A stretch of 64,000 nucleotides of DNA from Pseudomonadota bacterium. Its GTDB lineage: Bacteria; Desulfobacterota; Syntrophorhabdia; Syntrophorhabdales; Syntrophorhabdaceae. Of the stretch, positions 45,687-54,906 are shown one piece after another (positions within the stretch are counted from its first letter, which is position 1; the number at the start of each line of letters is the position of its first letter). The stretch lies in contig JAPLKC010000083.1 of NCBI GenBank assembly GCA_026388255.1, positions 1 through 64,000 on the forward strand, in the 5' to 3' direction. The notes below the pieces were generated by a model. It was not told the DNA's origin, ran no database searches, and saw only the letters and a list, made by a program, of their open reading frames with translations. A program made the position numbers and the translations under genes.

Positions 45687-47333
45687 TTACACCCTGAACC
45701 CGCCTATAACGCTCTCAAGGTTGACGGATAGATTGGCCAGTTCTTGAGATGCCCTGGCTATCTGTATGGAATTGCCTGATGTATCTTTTGAAACCGATGC
45801 GATAGAATCTATATCTTTGTTGATCTCTTCCGAGGTAGCCGCCATTTCTTCAGTTGCCGATGCTATCTGCTGTACCATGACGTGAAGTTGCTCTACGCCT
45901 CCTACTATGTTGCGCAATACATCTCCGGCCTGCGTGGATAAAATAACGCCTGATTTCACTTCCTTTGTTATGTTCTCCATGGATAGAACAATCTGATGGA
46001 CTTCGCTCTGAATGGCTTTAATCATCCCTCCTATCTTAGCGGTAGCATTACCGGCTCTTTCTGCAAGCTTTTTCACTTCATCGGCAACAACTGCAAAGCC
46101 CCGCCCCACATCTCCGGCCCGGGCAGCCTCAATGGCGGCATTGAGCGCCAAAAGATTCGTTTGGTCCGCTATATCGTCAATTACCGTTACGATTTCTCCT
46201 ATCTGATTGGAGCGGTCGCCCAGTGATTTGATCAACTGTGCCGATTCATCGATTGTTTTTGCTATGGATTTTATCTTTTCAACCGAACTGTCTACAACTA
46301 CCTCCCCGTTCTTTGCTAAATTAGCTGTTTCTGTTGCAGAAGTTTCTATGCTGGATGTATTTTTCGCAATGTCGAGTATTGTTTGTGACATTTCCTCTGA
46401 AGCAGTTGCAACCTGTGTCGCCCTGCCGGCTTGTTCCCCTGCTCCCTGGGACATCAATTCAGAACTTGAATTTAACTGGTGGCTTGCTGATGCAATATTC
46501 CCTGCAGCGGTCTTAACCCCGCTAATAATACGCTGAAGCTTCATTACCATATCTTTCATAGCTCCTAGAAGCTGACTTGTCTCATCTGTTCCAGTAACCT
46601 CTATAAGGGCGGTTAAATCACCTTCGGCAATCCTTTGTGCAACCAGGACCCCTTCTCTTAACGGTTTTGTAATGCTCCTTGCAAGAAAGGAAGCAAGGAA
46701 TATTGCAAAAACAAAGACTACAGCCCCGATGATCAGGAGGAAATAGCGGGCCCTTGTGTAAGTTGTATATGCATCTTTTGCTCCGATGCCGATACGTTCC
46801 TGCTGATACTTTACCATCACGTTACACGCCTCGGTGAGCATGGCGGATATCTGGAGAGACCCGGACAGCATAGTACTTGCCTGGCCGATATTGCCGGCCG
46901 CAGCTTGCTCGATTATCTTGTCGTTTGCGTTATAGACGATTGTAATATTCTGTTTGATCTCTTCGATAAGCTCCTTTCCTTTTGCTGTGTTTTCCAGTGT
47001 CTCAAGCTTCTTAAGCGAGGTATTGTAGACCTCCCGGGCATCGTCGATCTTCTTCTTCTCGGCCTTTGCCACAGACTCATCATTGGCCAACACAATGGTG
47101 AGCATGCTCTTGTCAAGTGTGCTGACAGCGTTCTGTATTACATAGGCAAGTTCAATCTTCGCATTATCTACCTTGATAATCCGCTCAAGCTTGCCGTTAA
47201 TGCCATACAGACTCCATATACCGGTTATGGTAAGTATGACCATAAAAGCAATAATGAGCCCTAACCCAACTCCTAATCGCGCTTTTATCGTAAGGTTTCC
47301 TAAATGCATAATTCTGAATATTTTTAAACCCAT
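45687..47333 (-). CDS. Methyl-accepting chemotaxis protein
   Basis: A 548-residue chemoreceptor. N-terminal membrane helix (about 20-42), a four-helix-bundle periplasmic sensor (KLERIIKVDNAKIELAYVIQNAVSTLDKS...), second membrane helix (about 200-220), HAMP, and a cytoplasmic signalling hairpin with the tip IVTVIDDIADQTNLLALNAA. It has no C-terminal receptor-methylase pentapeptide. GAGAGGTGAGCAT precedes the ATG. The promoter upstream has a perfect sigma28 -10 box, which ties the gene to the flagellar regulon. Confidence 0.95.
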   Translation of the reverse strand: MGLKIFRIMHLGNLTIKARLGVGLGLIIAFMVILTITGIWSLYGINGKLERIIKVDNAKIELAYVIQNAVSTLDKSMLTIVLANDESVAKAEKKKIDDAREVYNTSLKKLETLENTAKGKELIEEIKQNITIVYNANDKIIEQAAAGNIGQASTMLSGSLQISAMLTEACNVMVKYQQERIGIGAKDAYTTYTRARYFLLIIGAVVFVFAIFLASFLARSITKPLREGVLVAQRIAEGDLTALIEVTGTDETSQLLGAMKDMVMKLQRIISGVKTAAGNIASASHQLNSSSELMSQGAGEQAGRATQVATASEEMSQTILDIAKNTSSIETSATETANLAKNGEVVVDSSVEKIKSIAKTIDESAQLIKSLGDRSNQIGEIVTVIDDIADQTNLLALNAAIEAARAGDVGRGFAVVADEVKKLAERAGNATAKIGGMIKAIQSEVHQIVLSMENITKEVKSGVILSTQAGDVLRNIVGGVEQLHVMVQQIASATEEMAATSEEINKDIDSIASVSKDTSGNSIQIARASQELANLSVNLESVIGGFRV

Positions 47334-47424
47334 ATGCTCACCTCTCTGTATATTTTATGAAATATATTTTATTTCGTCTGCTTTACCCGGAGGTAAAATA
47401 TAATTCATCAAACTTTTGAAACAC

Positions 47425-47451
47425 TTATCGGCAAATTAAAATTATTATTAA
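47425..47451 (-). promoter_or_regulatory. Sigma28 (FliA) type promoter of the MCP gene
   Basis: On the minus strand GCCGATAA (complement of 47425-47432) is a perfect sigma28 -10 element. Eleven bases upstream of it TTAATAAT (complement of 47444-47451) is a partial match to TAAAGTTT. About 90 bases before the start codon. Confidence 0.6.
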
Positions 47452-47700
47452 GGAAAAACAGGGGTAATCCAAATAAATCTTGTTTTTTCCATCATTTCCA
47501 GCATCTACACTTTCCAGTTTTTAAACTTTTTGCCCTTCTGCTCACCGTAATATAGCAGGTGGAGAGATGATTACCAATTTCCTGAAGAGTATATCCATAA
47601 ATGTTCTTTGGGCTTTGATCTTTTTCTGCTATAATGACGGATACCCATTCTGCTTAAAGGTATAATATTCAAAAATCTTTTCAGATATTTTTGGAATGTA
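47452..47700. other. Intergenic, rest of the MCP upstream region
   Basis: Nothing definite. A+T-rich sequence leading to the LETM1-like gene, whose promoter I could not pin down. Confidence 0.4.
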
Positions 47701-48000
47701 ATGATAAAGCATTTAATAACATCACAAATCAAAAAAAATATAGATTTAATTACAAACGAAACAAGAGAAATTGAGGGTTTTACAAAACTATTGATGAAAC
47801 ATAGAAACTCCGGGGTAAAATGGACGCAGGAAGAAAAATCCCAATTAAAGCACTCTTTACGTCGAATTGCTATGTATGTACCGATATTGTTTGTATTCCT
47901 TCTTCCCTTCGGCACATTGCTTCTTCCAGTTTTGGCAGAAAGTCTTGACAGAAGGAAAGCCAAACGGGCGGCAATTAATCAGGATTCTCACAGCCTGTAA
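47701..48000 (+). CDS. Small LETM1-like domain protein
   Basis: A 99-residue protein. The last two thirds, KWTQEEKSQLKHSLRRIAMYVPILFVFLLPFGTLLLPVLAESLDRRK, resemble the signature of the LETM1 ribosome-binding/membrane region of mitochondrial cation-transport proteins, including the LLP...LLPvl core. One hydrophobic helix. Short bacterial proteins with only this segment exist; their function is not known to me. No good ribosome binding site is visible. Confidence 0.6.
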   Translation: MIKHLITSQIKKNIDLITNETREIEGFTKLLMKHRNSGVKWTQEEKSQLKHSLRRIAMYVPILFVFLLPFGTLLLPVLAESLDRRKAKRAAINQDSHSL

Positions 48001-48002
48001 CA

Positions 48003-48076
48003 ATGAACCACCCCGCGGTAAATTGCGGGGTAACAATCTCGAAGCAAGCTTCGGTGCATGAACTTGCGGAGAAATC
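48003..48076. repeat. Dispersed repeat with two hairpins
   Basis: ACCCCGC (48010-48016) pairs with GCGGGGT (48025-48031), and CGAAGC (48040-48045) with GCTTCG (48048-48053). The reverse strand reads HAPKLASRLLPRNLPRG, a spurious peptide I associate with intergenic repeats in several genomes. No second copy lies in this window. Confidence 0.5.
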
Positions 48077-48117
48077 AGAGAAACAAAGACATCAGACAAT
48101 AATGATGGAGGCATTTT

Positions 48118-49704
48118 TTGGATTTAATAATAAGCAATTTGCGAATATTCGCTGAAAAAGACAGGGTGGATGAATATATAAAGGCTGCCTCTCAAAAAAT
48201 GAACATTAGCGAAGAAGATATAAAATTCTCTAAAATACTCAGCAAATCGCTTGATGCAAGGAGCAAAAAACAGTTCTATTACGAAATGTCAATAGTTGTA
48301 AGTATTTCTGATAGTTTCGACAACAAAGAAAATTTCCCTGTCTACATTGGAAATATAAAGGCAGAAAGGAAAGCAAAAAACATTAAGGAGAGACCTGTAA
48401 TAGTAGGTTTTGGTCCTGCCGGTATGTTCGCCGCCCTTGAGCTGATTGATTATGGAATTCAACCCTTAATATTTGAAAGAGGCAAAAAGATAGAAGAGCG
48501 CTCCATTGATGTTCAAAGATTTTTGAATGAAAGAGATCTGGACCCTGAATCAAATATCCAGTTTGGTGAAGGCGGCGCCGGTTCATATTCAGATGGAAAG
48601 TTATTTTCCAGGATAAAAAATTCTGAAAATGTAAGCAGGGTTCTTGATACCTTTATTAAGTTCGGCGCCCCTGAAGAAATTGGGTATATCAGCAAACCCC
48701 ATCTGGGAACAGACGTGTTGCGGCGGATAGTCAAGAATATACGTAGCTATATCCTTGAAAGAGGCGGCGAAATATTTTATGCCTCAAAAATGACGGACAT
48801 ACTGATATCAGACGGCAAAGCCTTTGGCGTAGTGATAAATGGAGATAAAGAACATCGTTCTTCAATGATCTATCTTGCATTAGGACATTCTGCGCGCGAT
48901 ACTTTTGAGATGATTCATAAAAAAGGTATTGCCATTGAGCAGAAGCCGATTTCAGTCGGTGTGAGAATAGAACATCCTGCCGAAACTATTAATCTTATAA
49001 GATATGGTAATAAATATAAGGACTTTCCCGGTATAGGGGCTGCTGATTATTCCTTTACCTATACCAATAGAAAAATAGGAAGGGGGGTGTATACATTCTG
49101 CATGTGCCCCGGAGGCGAAATATTAAATGCTTCATCTGAAAACGGCATGTTGGTGCTAAACGGTATGAGCTACTCGACAAGATCATCGCTATACTCAAAT
49201 TCAGCGATTGTTGTAACTTGTCACACAGATGATTATGGGTCAACCCATCCGTTGGCCGGTATTGAGTTTCAAAGAGACATAGAGAGAAAGGCTTTTAAAG
49301 CCGGAGGTGATAAATGGGAAGCCCCTGCACAAAATCTGTTGGATTTTTTATCCGGGAGGATCTCCGACAGCTTGAACAGGAATTCGTACAGGATGGGGGT
49401 TGTGGCTGTTAACATGAAGGATATCTTCCCGAAGTTCGTAGATGAAGCGCTTTTAATGGCATTTAATAAATGGAAAGAGGATTATCCGTTATTTGTTTCA
49501 GACCATGCGATTTTGTTAGGCGCAGAAACAAGAACTTCCTCCCCTGTGAGGATTAAGCGTACCGAAGAATATGAATCAATAAATATAAAAAACCTGTATC
49601 CTATTGGAGAAGGTTCCGGTTACGCAGGTGGCATAACAAGTTCGGCCGCTGATGCCATAAAAGCAGTGGAAAGCAGTCTGTCAAATATTGACAGTTCCAG
49701 ATAA
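48118..49704 (+). CDS. FAD-dependent oxidoreductase (COG2509 type)
   Basis: A 528-residue flavoprotein. The FAD-binding Rossmann motif is VIVGFGPAGMFAALEL at about residues 98-113, followed by IFERGKKIEER, FGEGGAGSYSDGKL and the C-terminal YPIGEGSGYAGGITSSAADAI. The N-terminal 90 residues form the small domain seen in this uncharacterised dehydrogenase family. Substrate unknown. Start is TTG 48118 with GGAGG 7 bases upstream. Confidence 0.85.
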   Translation: MDLIISNLRIFAEKDRVDEYIKAASQKMNISEEDIKFSKILSKSLDARSKKQFYYEMSIVVSISDSFDNKENFPVYIGNIKAERKAKNIKERPVIVGFGPAGMFAALELIDYGIQPLIFERGKKIEERSIDVQRFLNERDLDPESNIQFGEGGAGSYSDGKLFSRIKNSENVSRVLDTFIKFGAPEEIGYISKPHLGTDVLRRIVKNIRSYILERGGEIFYASKMTDILISDGKAFGVVINGDKEHRSSMIYLALGHSARDTFEMIHKKGIAIEQKPISVGVRIEHPAETINLIRYGNKYKDFPGIGAADYSFTYTNRKIGRGVYTFCMCPGGEILNASSENGMLVLNGMSYSTRSSLYSNSAIVVTCHTDDYGSTHPLAGIEFQRDIERKAFKAGGDKWEAPAQNLLDFLSGRISDSLNRNSYRMGVVAVNMKDIFPKFVDEALLMAFNKWKEDYPLFVSDHAILLGAETRTSSPVRIKRTEEYESINIKNLYPIGEGSGYAGGITSSAADAIKAVESSLSNIDSSR

Positions 49705-49766
49705 GGGATCACTGCTAAATATTTTTTACAGTGCAAATTTCGGCAGATTTACCTCTTACAGTTTAT

Positions 49767-50933
49767 TTATATCTTCTTTTGATTAACAACCATTGTGAAG
49801 AGCAGCGCTACACCTATGAGTACCGATGCAGCGGTTATGAAAGAAAAATAGTATCCAAAACTGCCTGCGATAATACCTGCGGCAAGAGGACCCGTAGTAT
49901 GGCCGATATCCATAATTGATCCGAGTATTCCCATTGCAGAACCCCGTGCAGACCGGCTTAAATCTGCTATAAATGCCGATGTAGCCGAGGTTAGCGTCGA
50001 CATGCTGATTCCAAATAAAATACTAAGTACAACAAAAGGTATAAAAGAACCGAATAGTGCAAATCCCCCTATGGACATTGCACCGAGAAGGGCTCCAATG
50101 ATGATCTGGGGCGGCCTGCCATGTCTGTCGGAAATGCGGCCCATCAGCGGTTTTGTAAGGGCGAGGCTGATAACCTGCGCAGAAAGGCATATGCCTGTTT
50201 CGTAGGCATTCAGGCCGCTTTTAAGTGCATAAAGCGGGAGAAAGGTTTCGAAAGTGCCATACGCAAAAAGCACCGCCGCCTCAGCGCTGCTTGTTACAAG
50301 GATGACGGGGTTCGATATAACGCCCGTTAATGATTTAATAGTTTCAGTCCAGTTCCTAAGATGCTGGATGTTTTTTTCAGGCTCAGGTGTTTTTAGGATA
50401 AAGATGAGAGCAAGGATGCCTGCTGCACTACACACCATATAAACAACGTCATAGCTCAATGACGGGTTAAAGACCAGAAACCCGATAAGCGCACCGCCTG
50501 CAAGAGGAGCCATAAACCGGCCAAGAAGGGTCGCCGTTGAGAACCAACCCATTTTCTCCCCACGCTCGATATGAAAAAGGTCGGCAACATAGGCCAGCGC
50601 TACAGGTCCAAAGGCAGCGGTTGCAAGCCCGTGATAAAACCTTATAAGTGCAAGCTGCCAGAGTTTTGTAACAAAAAAATAGAGGAAGGGCGCTGTCGCA
50701 AAGACAATCGCCGAGCATATAAGTATCTTCCTTCTACCCAGCCTGTCGGAGAACATGCCCACAGGTATGCTGAACAGCACACCGGTAAAGGCCGAGACAG
50801 CGGCAATACTGCCTACGGCTGCAGGCTCTGCGCCGAGATATGATGCAAAAAGCGGAAGAACAGGACTTTTGGCAATTGTAGAGCTGAATATTGCGCAAAA
50901 ACCGGCGATGCAAAGCAATAGAAAGGGGCTCAT
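49767..50933 (-). CDS. MFS transporter
   Basis: A 388-residue permease with 12 predicted membrane helices. The MFS signature between helices 2 and 3 is GMFSDRLGRRK, and the equivalent in the second half is GRISDRHGRPP. It resembles drug/metabolite exporters. It is the last gene of the left arm of the metal-chelate block, 56 bases after the binding-protein gene, so it may export a small chelator made or modified by this locus. That role is inferred from position alone. Base composition is clearly richer in G+C than genes to the left. Confidence 0.85.
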   Translation of the reverse strand: MSPFLLLCIAGFCAIFSSTIAKSPVLPLFASYLGAEPAAVGSIAAVSAFTGVLFSIPVGMFSDRLGRRKILICSAIVFATAPFLYFFVTKLWQLALIRFYHGLATAAFGPVALAYVADLFHIERGEKMGWFSTATLLGRFMAPLAGGALIGFLVFNPSLSYDVVYMVCSAAGILALIFILKTPEPEKNIQHLRNWTETIKSLTGVISNPVILVTSSAEAAVLFAYGTFETFLPLYALKSGLNAYETGICLSAQVISLALTKPLMGRISDRHGRPPQIIIGALLGAMSIGGFALFGSFIPFVVLSILFGISMSTLTSATSAFIADLSRSARGSAMGILGSIMDIGHTTGPLAAGIIAGSFGYYFSFITAASVLIGVALLFTMVVNQKKI

Positions 50934-50989
50934 GTATTCACCGCGTTAATTTAACATATGTCTGAACAAATTTAAATACTTAACCCCAG

Positions 50990-52096
50990 TTAAGGGCTGG
51001 TGAGTTTGAATTTTTCCAAACCTGCCGGAGGTGTGTGTTTCAGAATGCTGTTCACGTCATCGGTGCTCAGCACGTGGTGGTAAAATCGTGCATAGTAACT
51101 TTTAAGTTCTCCTTCAAGGTCAAGATTATGAAATTTATCAGGATGAAGGATTTTGGCAAGCCACATGGCGAAAAGAAAAACCTCGCTGCTTCCGTGGCCC
51201 CAATGGAAGACTCCTTCTGGACAGGTATATACCTTTTCTTCTTTTACCGCCTTAATTACCTGCCAGCGTGGATCAGCGTCTATTGCGTTTGCGGAGGTAA
51301 GACCACCCACGACAATTACATCAGGATTCCACGCTATAATCTGCTCCATTGAAGCATCGGCAAAGTAGGTATCCAGATCCTTAGACGCAAAGGTGCCTCC
51401 TGCCATCTCCACAAGCCAGTGGCCCAGAGAATAGCGGCCCTGAGTGCCGAAAATATTTCTGCCGGCAATATAATAGACTTTCGGTCTTTTGCTCTCAGGA
51501 ATCCGGGACGTCACAGTCAGTAATCTCTTTACGCGCTTGTCGTAGTAATCGCAATAAGCATCGGCAATCTTTTTGGCCTTTTCACCGAGCACCTCCCCGT
51601 AAAAACGGATATCCTCCTTGTAGCCTTGTATGAACTGCGCCATAGTCTTCGGCATCTGTCTGCCTGAAGTGGGGCAGACCACAGGGATGCCTGCGGCTGA
51701 CATTTTTTCTATCTGTTGGCTCATGTTCCAGTAGAAAACGAGATCGATCCCCATGGAAAGGATTTTTTCTACATCAGGATCAGAGTAGGAGGGCATGATT
51801 TGCATTGTCTTCAGAGCAGGGTTCAGTTTTTGTGACCATGGCGGTTGCTTGATGGACATGACGGCTACCTTGTCTGCTGAACCCAGCAGAAAAACCTTTT
51901 CATAAGAAGGTCCGAAAAAGCAGGCAATCCGTTGAGGGTCTACCGGTATCTTGACGGTCCTCCCGATCCGGTCAATAACTGTTTTTGTCTTTTCAGCAGC
52001 AGCACCTTCAGAGCTTGAAAACAAACCGAGCAAAACAAAGAATATGCCGATAAGGCAACTGGAAATGATTCTCCACATAAATTTATCTCTTATCAC
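50990..52096 (-). CDS. ABC transporter periplasmic binding protein (PF01497, Fe/B12-type)
   Basis: A 368-residue exported protein: signal peptide to about SEGAAA, then TKTVIDRIGRTVKIPVDPQRIACF, the standard opening of siderophore/cobalamin binding proteins, and GIDLVFYW, WNPDVIVVGG and DPRWQVIKAVKEEKVYTCPEG. It is about 100 residues longer than BtuF. It delivers a metal chelate to the permease encoded two genes upstream. Its ATG overlaps the stop of the methyltransferase gene by 4 bases. Confidence 0.88.
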   Translation of the reverse strand: MIRDKFMWRIISSCLIGIFFVLLGLFSSSEGAAAEKTKTVIDRIGRTVKIPVDPQRIACFFGPSYEKVFLLGSADKVAVMSIKQPPWSQKLNPALKTMQIMPSYSDPDVEKILSMGIDLVFYWNMSQQIEKMSAAGIPVVCPTSGRQMPKTMAQFIQGYKEDIRFYGEVLGEKAKKIADAYCDYYDKRVKRLLTVTSRIPESKRPKVYYIAGRNIFGTQGRYSLGHWLVEMAGGTFASKDLDTYFADASMEQIIAWNPDVIVVGGLTSANAIDADPRWQVIKAVKEEKVYTCPEGVFHWGHGSSEVFLFAMWLAKILHPDKFHNLDLEGELKSYYARFYHHVLSTDDVNSILKHTPPAGLEKFKLTSP

Positions 52097-52755
52097 CTTT
52101 CTTTCTCCACATAGATCCAGAACCCCGAATCGTCATTAATAATCTCATATCGGTTAAAACCGGCTTTCGCCATAACCCCCTCAAAATAAGGAATATTATT
52201 TTTCCGGTACTTGAATTTCGGTCTTTTATCCCATCCCTTATCGATGGCGCTCATCCTTCTTCCTATCTCTTCACTCAGTTCTGTCGAACCGGCGCCGCCT
52301 CCTACATAGCCCTTGCCACCCGGTTTGAGAACTCTTCTGATCTCACGAAAAGCCGTGGGTTTGTTTTTCCAGAAGCGCATGGAGCCTCTGCTCACCACGA
52401 GCGTTGCAGCGTCATCCTGAAAGGGCATACGATGCACATCACCCACGATAGGCGTAATTCGCTCTGTCAGCCCGGCTGCAATAATGTTTTCTTTAGCCAT
52501 GGGGGAAATCTGCGAAGAAAAATCCATGGCGTATGTAACAAACCTGGTTCTTTTTGTTACGGCTACAGCAAGATTTGCCGGACCGCTGCCCACATCTATG
52601 CACAGACCGTCCTCAATGGCACAGCGCTCTATAATCCGATCTGCTATGACAGGGTATATGGGGGCGAAGACCTCGTTGGCAATACGGGTGTATTCCTGAG
52701 CCCTTTCAGCATCAAATTTTTTGTAACCCCTGGAATTCCAGGCTATTTTACTCAT
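52093..52755 (-). CDS. Class I SAM-dependent methyltransferase inside the ABC operon
   Basis: A 220-residue Rossmann-fold methyltransferase. Motif I is CIDVGSGPANLAVAV, the acidic residue is in YAMDFSSQ, the motif II region is VGDVHRMPFQDDAATLVVSRGSM, and motif III follows RVLKPGGKGYVGGG. The start at 52755 has AAAGGAGAAAT directly before it; a longer frame overlaps the permease gene. It is wedged between permease and binding protein with tight spacing, so its product should act on the imported ligand or its chelator. Confidence 0.88.
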   Translation of the reverse strand: MSKIAWNSRGYKKFDAERAQEYTRIANEVFAPIYPVIADRIIERCAIEDGLCIDVGSGPANLAVAVTKRTRFVTYAMDFSSQISPMAKENIIAAGLTERITPIVGDVHRMPFQDDAATLVVSRGSMRFWKNKPTAFREIRRVLKPGGKGYVGGGAGSTELSEEIGRRMSAIDKGWDKRPKFKYRKNNIPYFEGVMAKAGFNRYEIINDDSGFWIYVEKER

Positions 52756-52796
52756 ATTTCTCCTTTTCTGCGTTTTGTAAACACTTGTGCAGTATC

Positions 52797-53816
52797 TCAG
52801 TTCTGCCATTCCCCTTTACGTTCATTGGTAATGAGCAAATAGGCAAAAAAAGGGGCGCCGATAAGAGAAGTTAAAATGCCTACCGGTATTTCCCCGCCTG
52901 GCAATACTCGGGCCAGCGTGTCCATAACGAGCATAAATATGCCGCCCGAAAGCGCCGCAAAGGGGATGAGTGCATCATGGTCAGAACCAACGATGATCCT
53001 CGCCATATGGGGAACCACAAGTCCAACCCAGCCGATGTTTCCGCACACCGACACCGATGCTGCAACTATGAGCGTGGTTATGAGGATATAGATAAACCTG
53101 GCGCGAGGTACGTCAATACCGAGGGTTGTGGCATCTTCATCGCCCATGGCCATTGGATTGAGCCACCAGCGGAGCACATAGATAAAAATCAATCCGAGGA
53201 TGATAATGGAAGAAGCCCGTATGGCATCTGCCCAAACGACGCTGTTGAAACTCCCCATTGTCCAGAATACGATTGCAGGCAATTGTTGATAGGGGTCTGC
53301 CCTGTATTTGAGAAAGGAGACGCCAGCCGTGAAGAGGGCGGAAATGATGACGCCCGCAAGGACAAGACTCGTCACGGAATTGCCGCCTCGACGGCCGATC
53401 TGGTAGGCAAGGAATACGGCGATAAGCCCCCAGAGAAATGCCGACGATCCCACTGCCCAGGCTGAACCGCCGGCAAAGAGGATAGCCAGCGTAGCGCCAA
53501 AGCTCGCCCCTGAACTCACACCGAGGATACTCGGAGAAACAAGAGGGTTCCGGAAAAGGCCCTGGAAAACTGCCCCGGAAACCGAGAGCGCCGCCCCTAC
53601 CAATACGGCAACAATTACCCGTGGAAGACGCACTGAGAAAAGAACCATGGAGGGAGTCAACAGGGTTCCCTTCCCATCACCTCCTTTCAGCGCAGAGAAT
53701 ACAACCTGAATGAGGGTGTCAAGGCCAATCCGGTAACGGCCCAGCGTCAGAGCTGTAATGGCAACCCCCAAAAGGATCAACACTGCAAGTAACATGGGAA
53801 TCTTATGATGTCTCAT
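52797..53816 (-). CDS. ABC transporter permease, FecCD/BtuC family
   Basis: A 339-residue permease with about ten helices. Family segments: RLPRVIVAVLVGAALSVSGAVFQGLFRNPLVSPSILGVSSGA, WTMGSFNSVVWAD, GNIGWVGLVVPHMARIIVGSDHDALIPF and the C-terminal GEIPVGILTSLIGAPFFAYLL. Type II importer for iron-siderophore, heme or cobalamin-like ligands. 8 bases separate it from the ATPase gene. Confidence 0.94.
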   Translation of the reverse strand: MRHHKIPMLLAVLILLGVAITALTLGRYRIGLDTLIQVVFSALKGGDGKGTLLTPSMVLFSVRLPRVIVAVLVGAALSVSGAVFQGLFRNPLVSPSILGVSSGASFGATLAILFAGGSAWAVGSSAFLWGLIAVFLAYQIGRRGGNSVTSLVLAGVIISALFTAGVSFLKYRADPYQQLPAIVFWTMGSFNSVVWADAIRASSIIILGLIFIYVLRWWLNPMAMGDEDATTLGIDVPRARFIYILITTLIVAASVSVCGNIGWVGLVVPHMARIIVGSDHDALIPFAALSGGIFMLVMDTLARVLPGGEIPVGILTSLIGAPFFAYLLITNERKGEWQN

Positions 53817-53824
53817 ACCTTATC

Positions 53825-54637
53825 TCATCTTCGCACCGGGACCACAACCGATGTCCCCTCCGACGTGTTTTCTACCCGAACCTTCATTCCATAGACCTGT
53901 TCCAATGTATCTTGTTCGAAGACAGCATCTTTCGATCCCTCCTTATAAAGCCTTCCAGCCTTAAGCATCACCATACGGTCACAGTATCGTGCTGCCAGGT
54001 TAGGGTCATGGAGACTGACCAGCGTGGTCAGGTGCTTTTTCTTCGTTACATCCCGTATAACATCCATAAGCATGAACTGATTTTTGAAATCAAGGTGAGA
54101 TGTGGGTTCATCGAGAAGGAGGATTTGGGTATCCTGGAAGAGTGCCCGCGCCAGAAGAACAAGCTGTTTCTCTCCTCCACTCAATTCATTAAAAAAACGT
54201 TCCGCAAGGGCGGCAATACCAAGTCCGTCCATTGCGGCTTCAGCTTCGGAATAGTCCCGTGCCGATGGAAGCCTGAATCGAGTCAATCTTGCCGCTCTAC
54301 CCATGACCACCATCTGCAGGGCTGTGAAAGAGAAAACAACCGTAGTTTGCTGGGGCACAACAGCCATCAGTCTCGCAACATCACGCCTCCCCAGCCGCCT
54401 CACACTATTGCCTTCTACTTGAACAGAACCGTCTTTTGGAGTAAGAACCCCGTCAATACACTTGAGAAGAGTAGTCTTTCCTGATGCATTAGGGCCAAGG
54501 AGCCCACAAATTGTATCTCTCTCAACGGAAAAGGTGATATCTTGCAGGACAGGTCTTTGCCCATAACCGAAATTTAGTTTAATGACAGACAGGACCGGTT
54601 CGATCCGGTCTCCCTTTTCAATGGGATATGTATTCAT
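53825..54637 (-). CDS. ABC transporter ATPase, FepC/BtuD family
   Basis: A 270-residue ATPase. Walker A GPNASGKTT, Q-loop VVPQQT, signature LSGGEKQ, Walker B ILLLDEPTSHLD and switch His in VSLHDPN. First gene of the left unit; its start is 86 bases from the central inverted repeat. Works with the permease and binding protein downstream. Confidence 0.95.
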   Translation of the reverse strand: MNTYPIEKGDRIEPVLSVIKLNFGYGQRPVLQDITFSVERDTICGLLGPNASGKTTLLKCIDGVLTPKDGSVQVEGNSVRRLGRRDVARLMAVVPQQTTVVFSFTALQMVVMGRAARLTRFRLPSARDYSEAEAAMDGLGIAALAERFFNELSGGEKQLVLLARALFQDTQILLLDEPTSHLDFKNQFMLMDVIRDVTKKKHLTTLVSLHDPNLAARYCDRMVMLKAGRLYKEGSKDAVFEQDTLEQVYGMKVRVENTSEGTSVVVPVRR

Positions 54638-54906
54638 GACTTAATATATCACCTATTGAAACCACTAAGGAACAAACATTATATAATAGTACAATATTTA
54701 ACTAATAATAATATATTCAAACCAATATACTTGACATGGCACGTTTCTTATGTCAAGTATATTTTCCAAACCTGCATCATCGCCAGGCCTGCTCTGTTTG
54801 TATTAAGTTTCACGGAAAAACAAAGGGGTTGCCGCATGGAAAGAATAGGCTTCTTTAACGGGATTGCCCGGAAAGAACGATAACATAAAATATTTTGGGG
54901 TGAAAA
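54638..54906. other. Divergent control region of the two ABC units
   Basis: 269 bases. Contains the 14-bp inverted repeat (54724-54763), a TATAAT at 54682-54687, and a small GC hairpin CGGG-ATTG-CCCG at 54859-54870 in the leader of the right unit. I see no known riboswitch with confidence. Confidence 0.5.
54724..54763. promoter_or_regulatory. Perfect 14-bp inverted repeat, likely shared operator
   Basis: AATATACTTGACAT (54724-54737), 12 bases, ATGTCAAGTATATT (54750-54763). Each arm carries a TTGACA in opposite directions, so a bound regulator could block both divergent promoters at once. It does not match NikR or ModE sites as I know them. Confidence 0.65.

Noticed and set aside
47857-48114. 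Minus-strand frame reading HAPKLASRLLPRNLPRG
   Set aside because: Falls on an intergenic repeat with hairpins and on the antisense of the LETM1-like gene.
53912-54484. Plus-strand frame of 190 codons opposite the left ABC ATPase
   Set aside because: Antisense shadow; the minus strand carries all ABC ATPase motifs.
54859-54870. Possible molybdenum-cofactor riboswitch in the DUF364 leader
   Set aside because: Only one small hairpin (CGGG-ATTG-CCCG) is visible; I cannot match the conserved core of any riboswitch by eye. A covariance-model search would decide.
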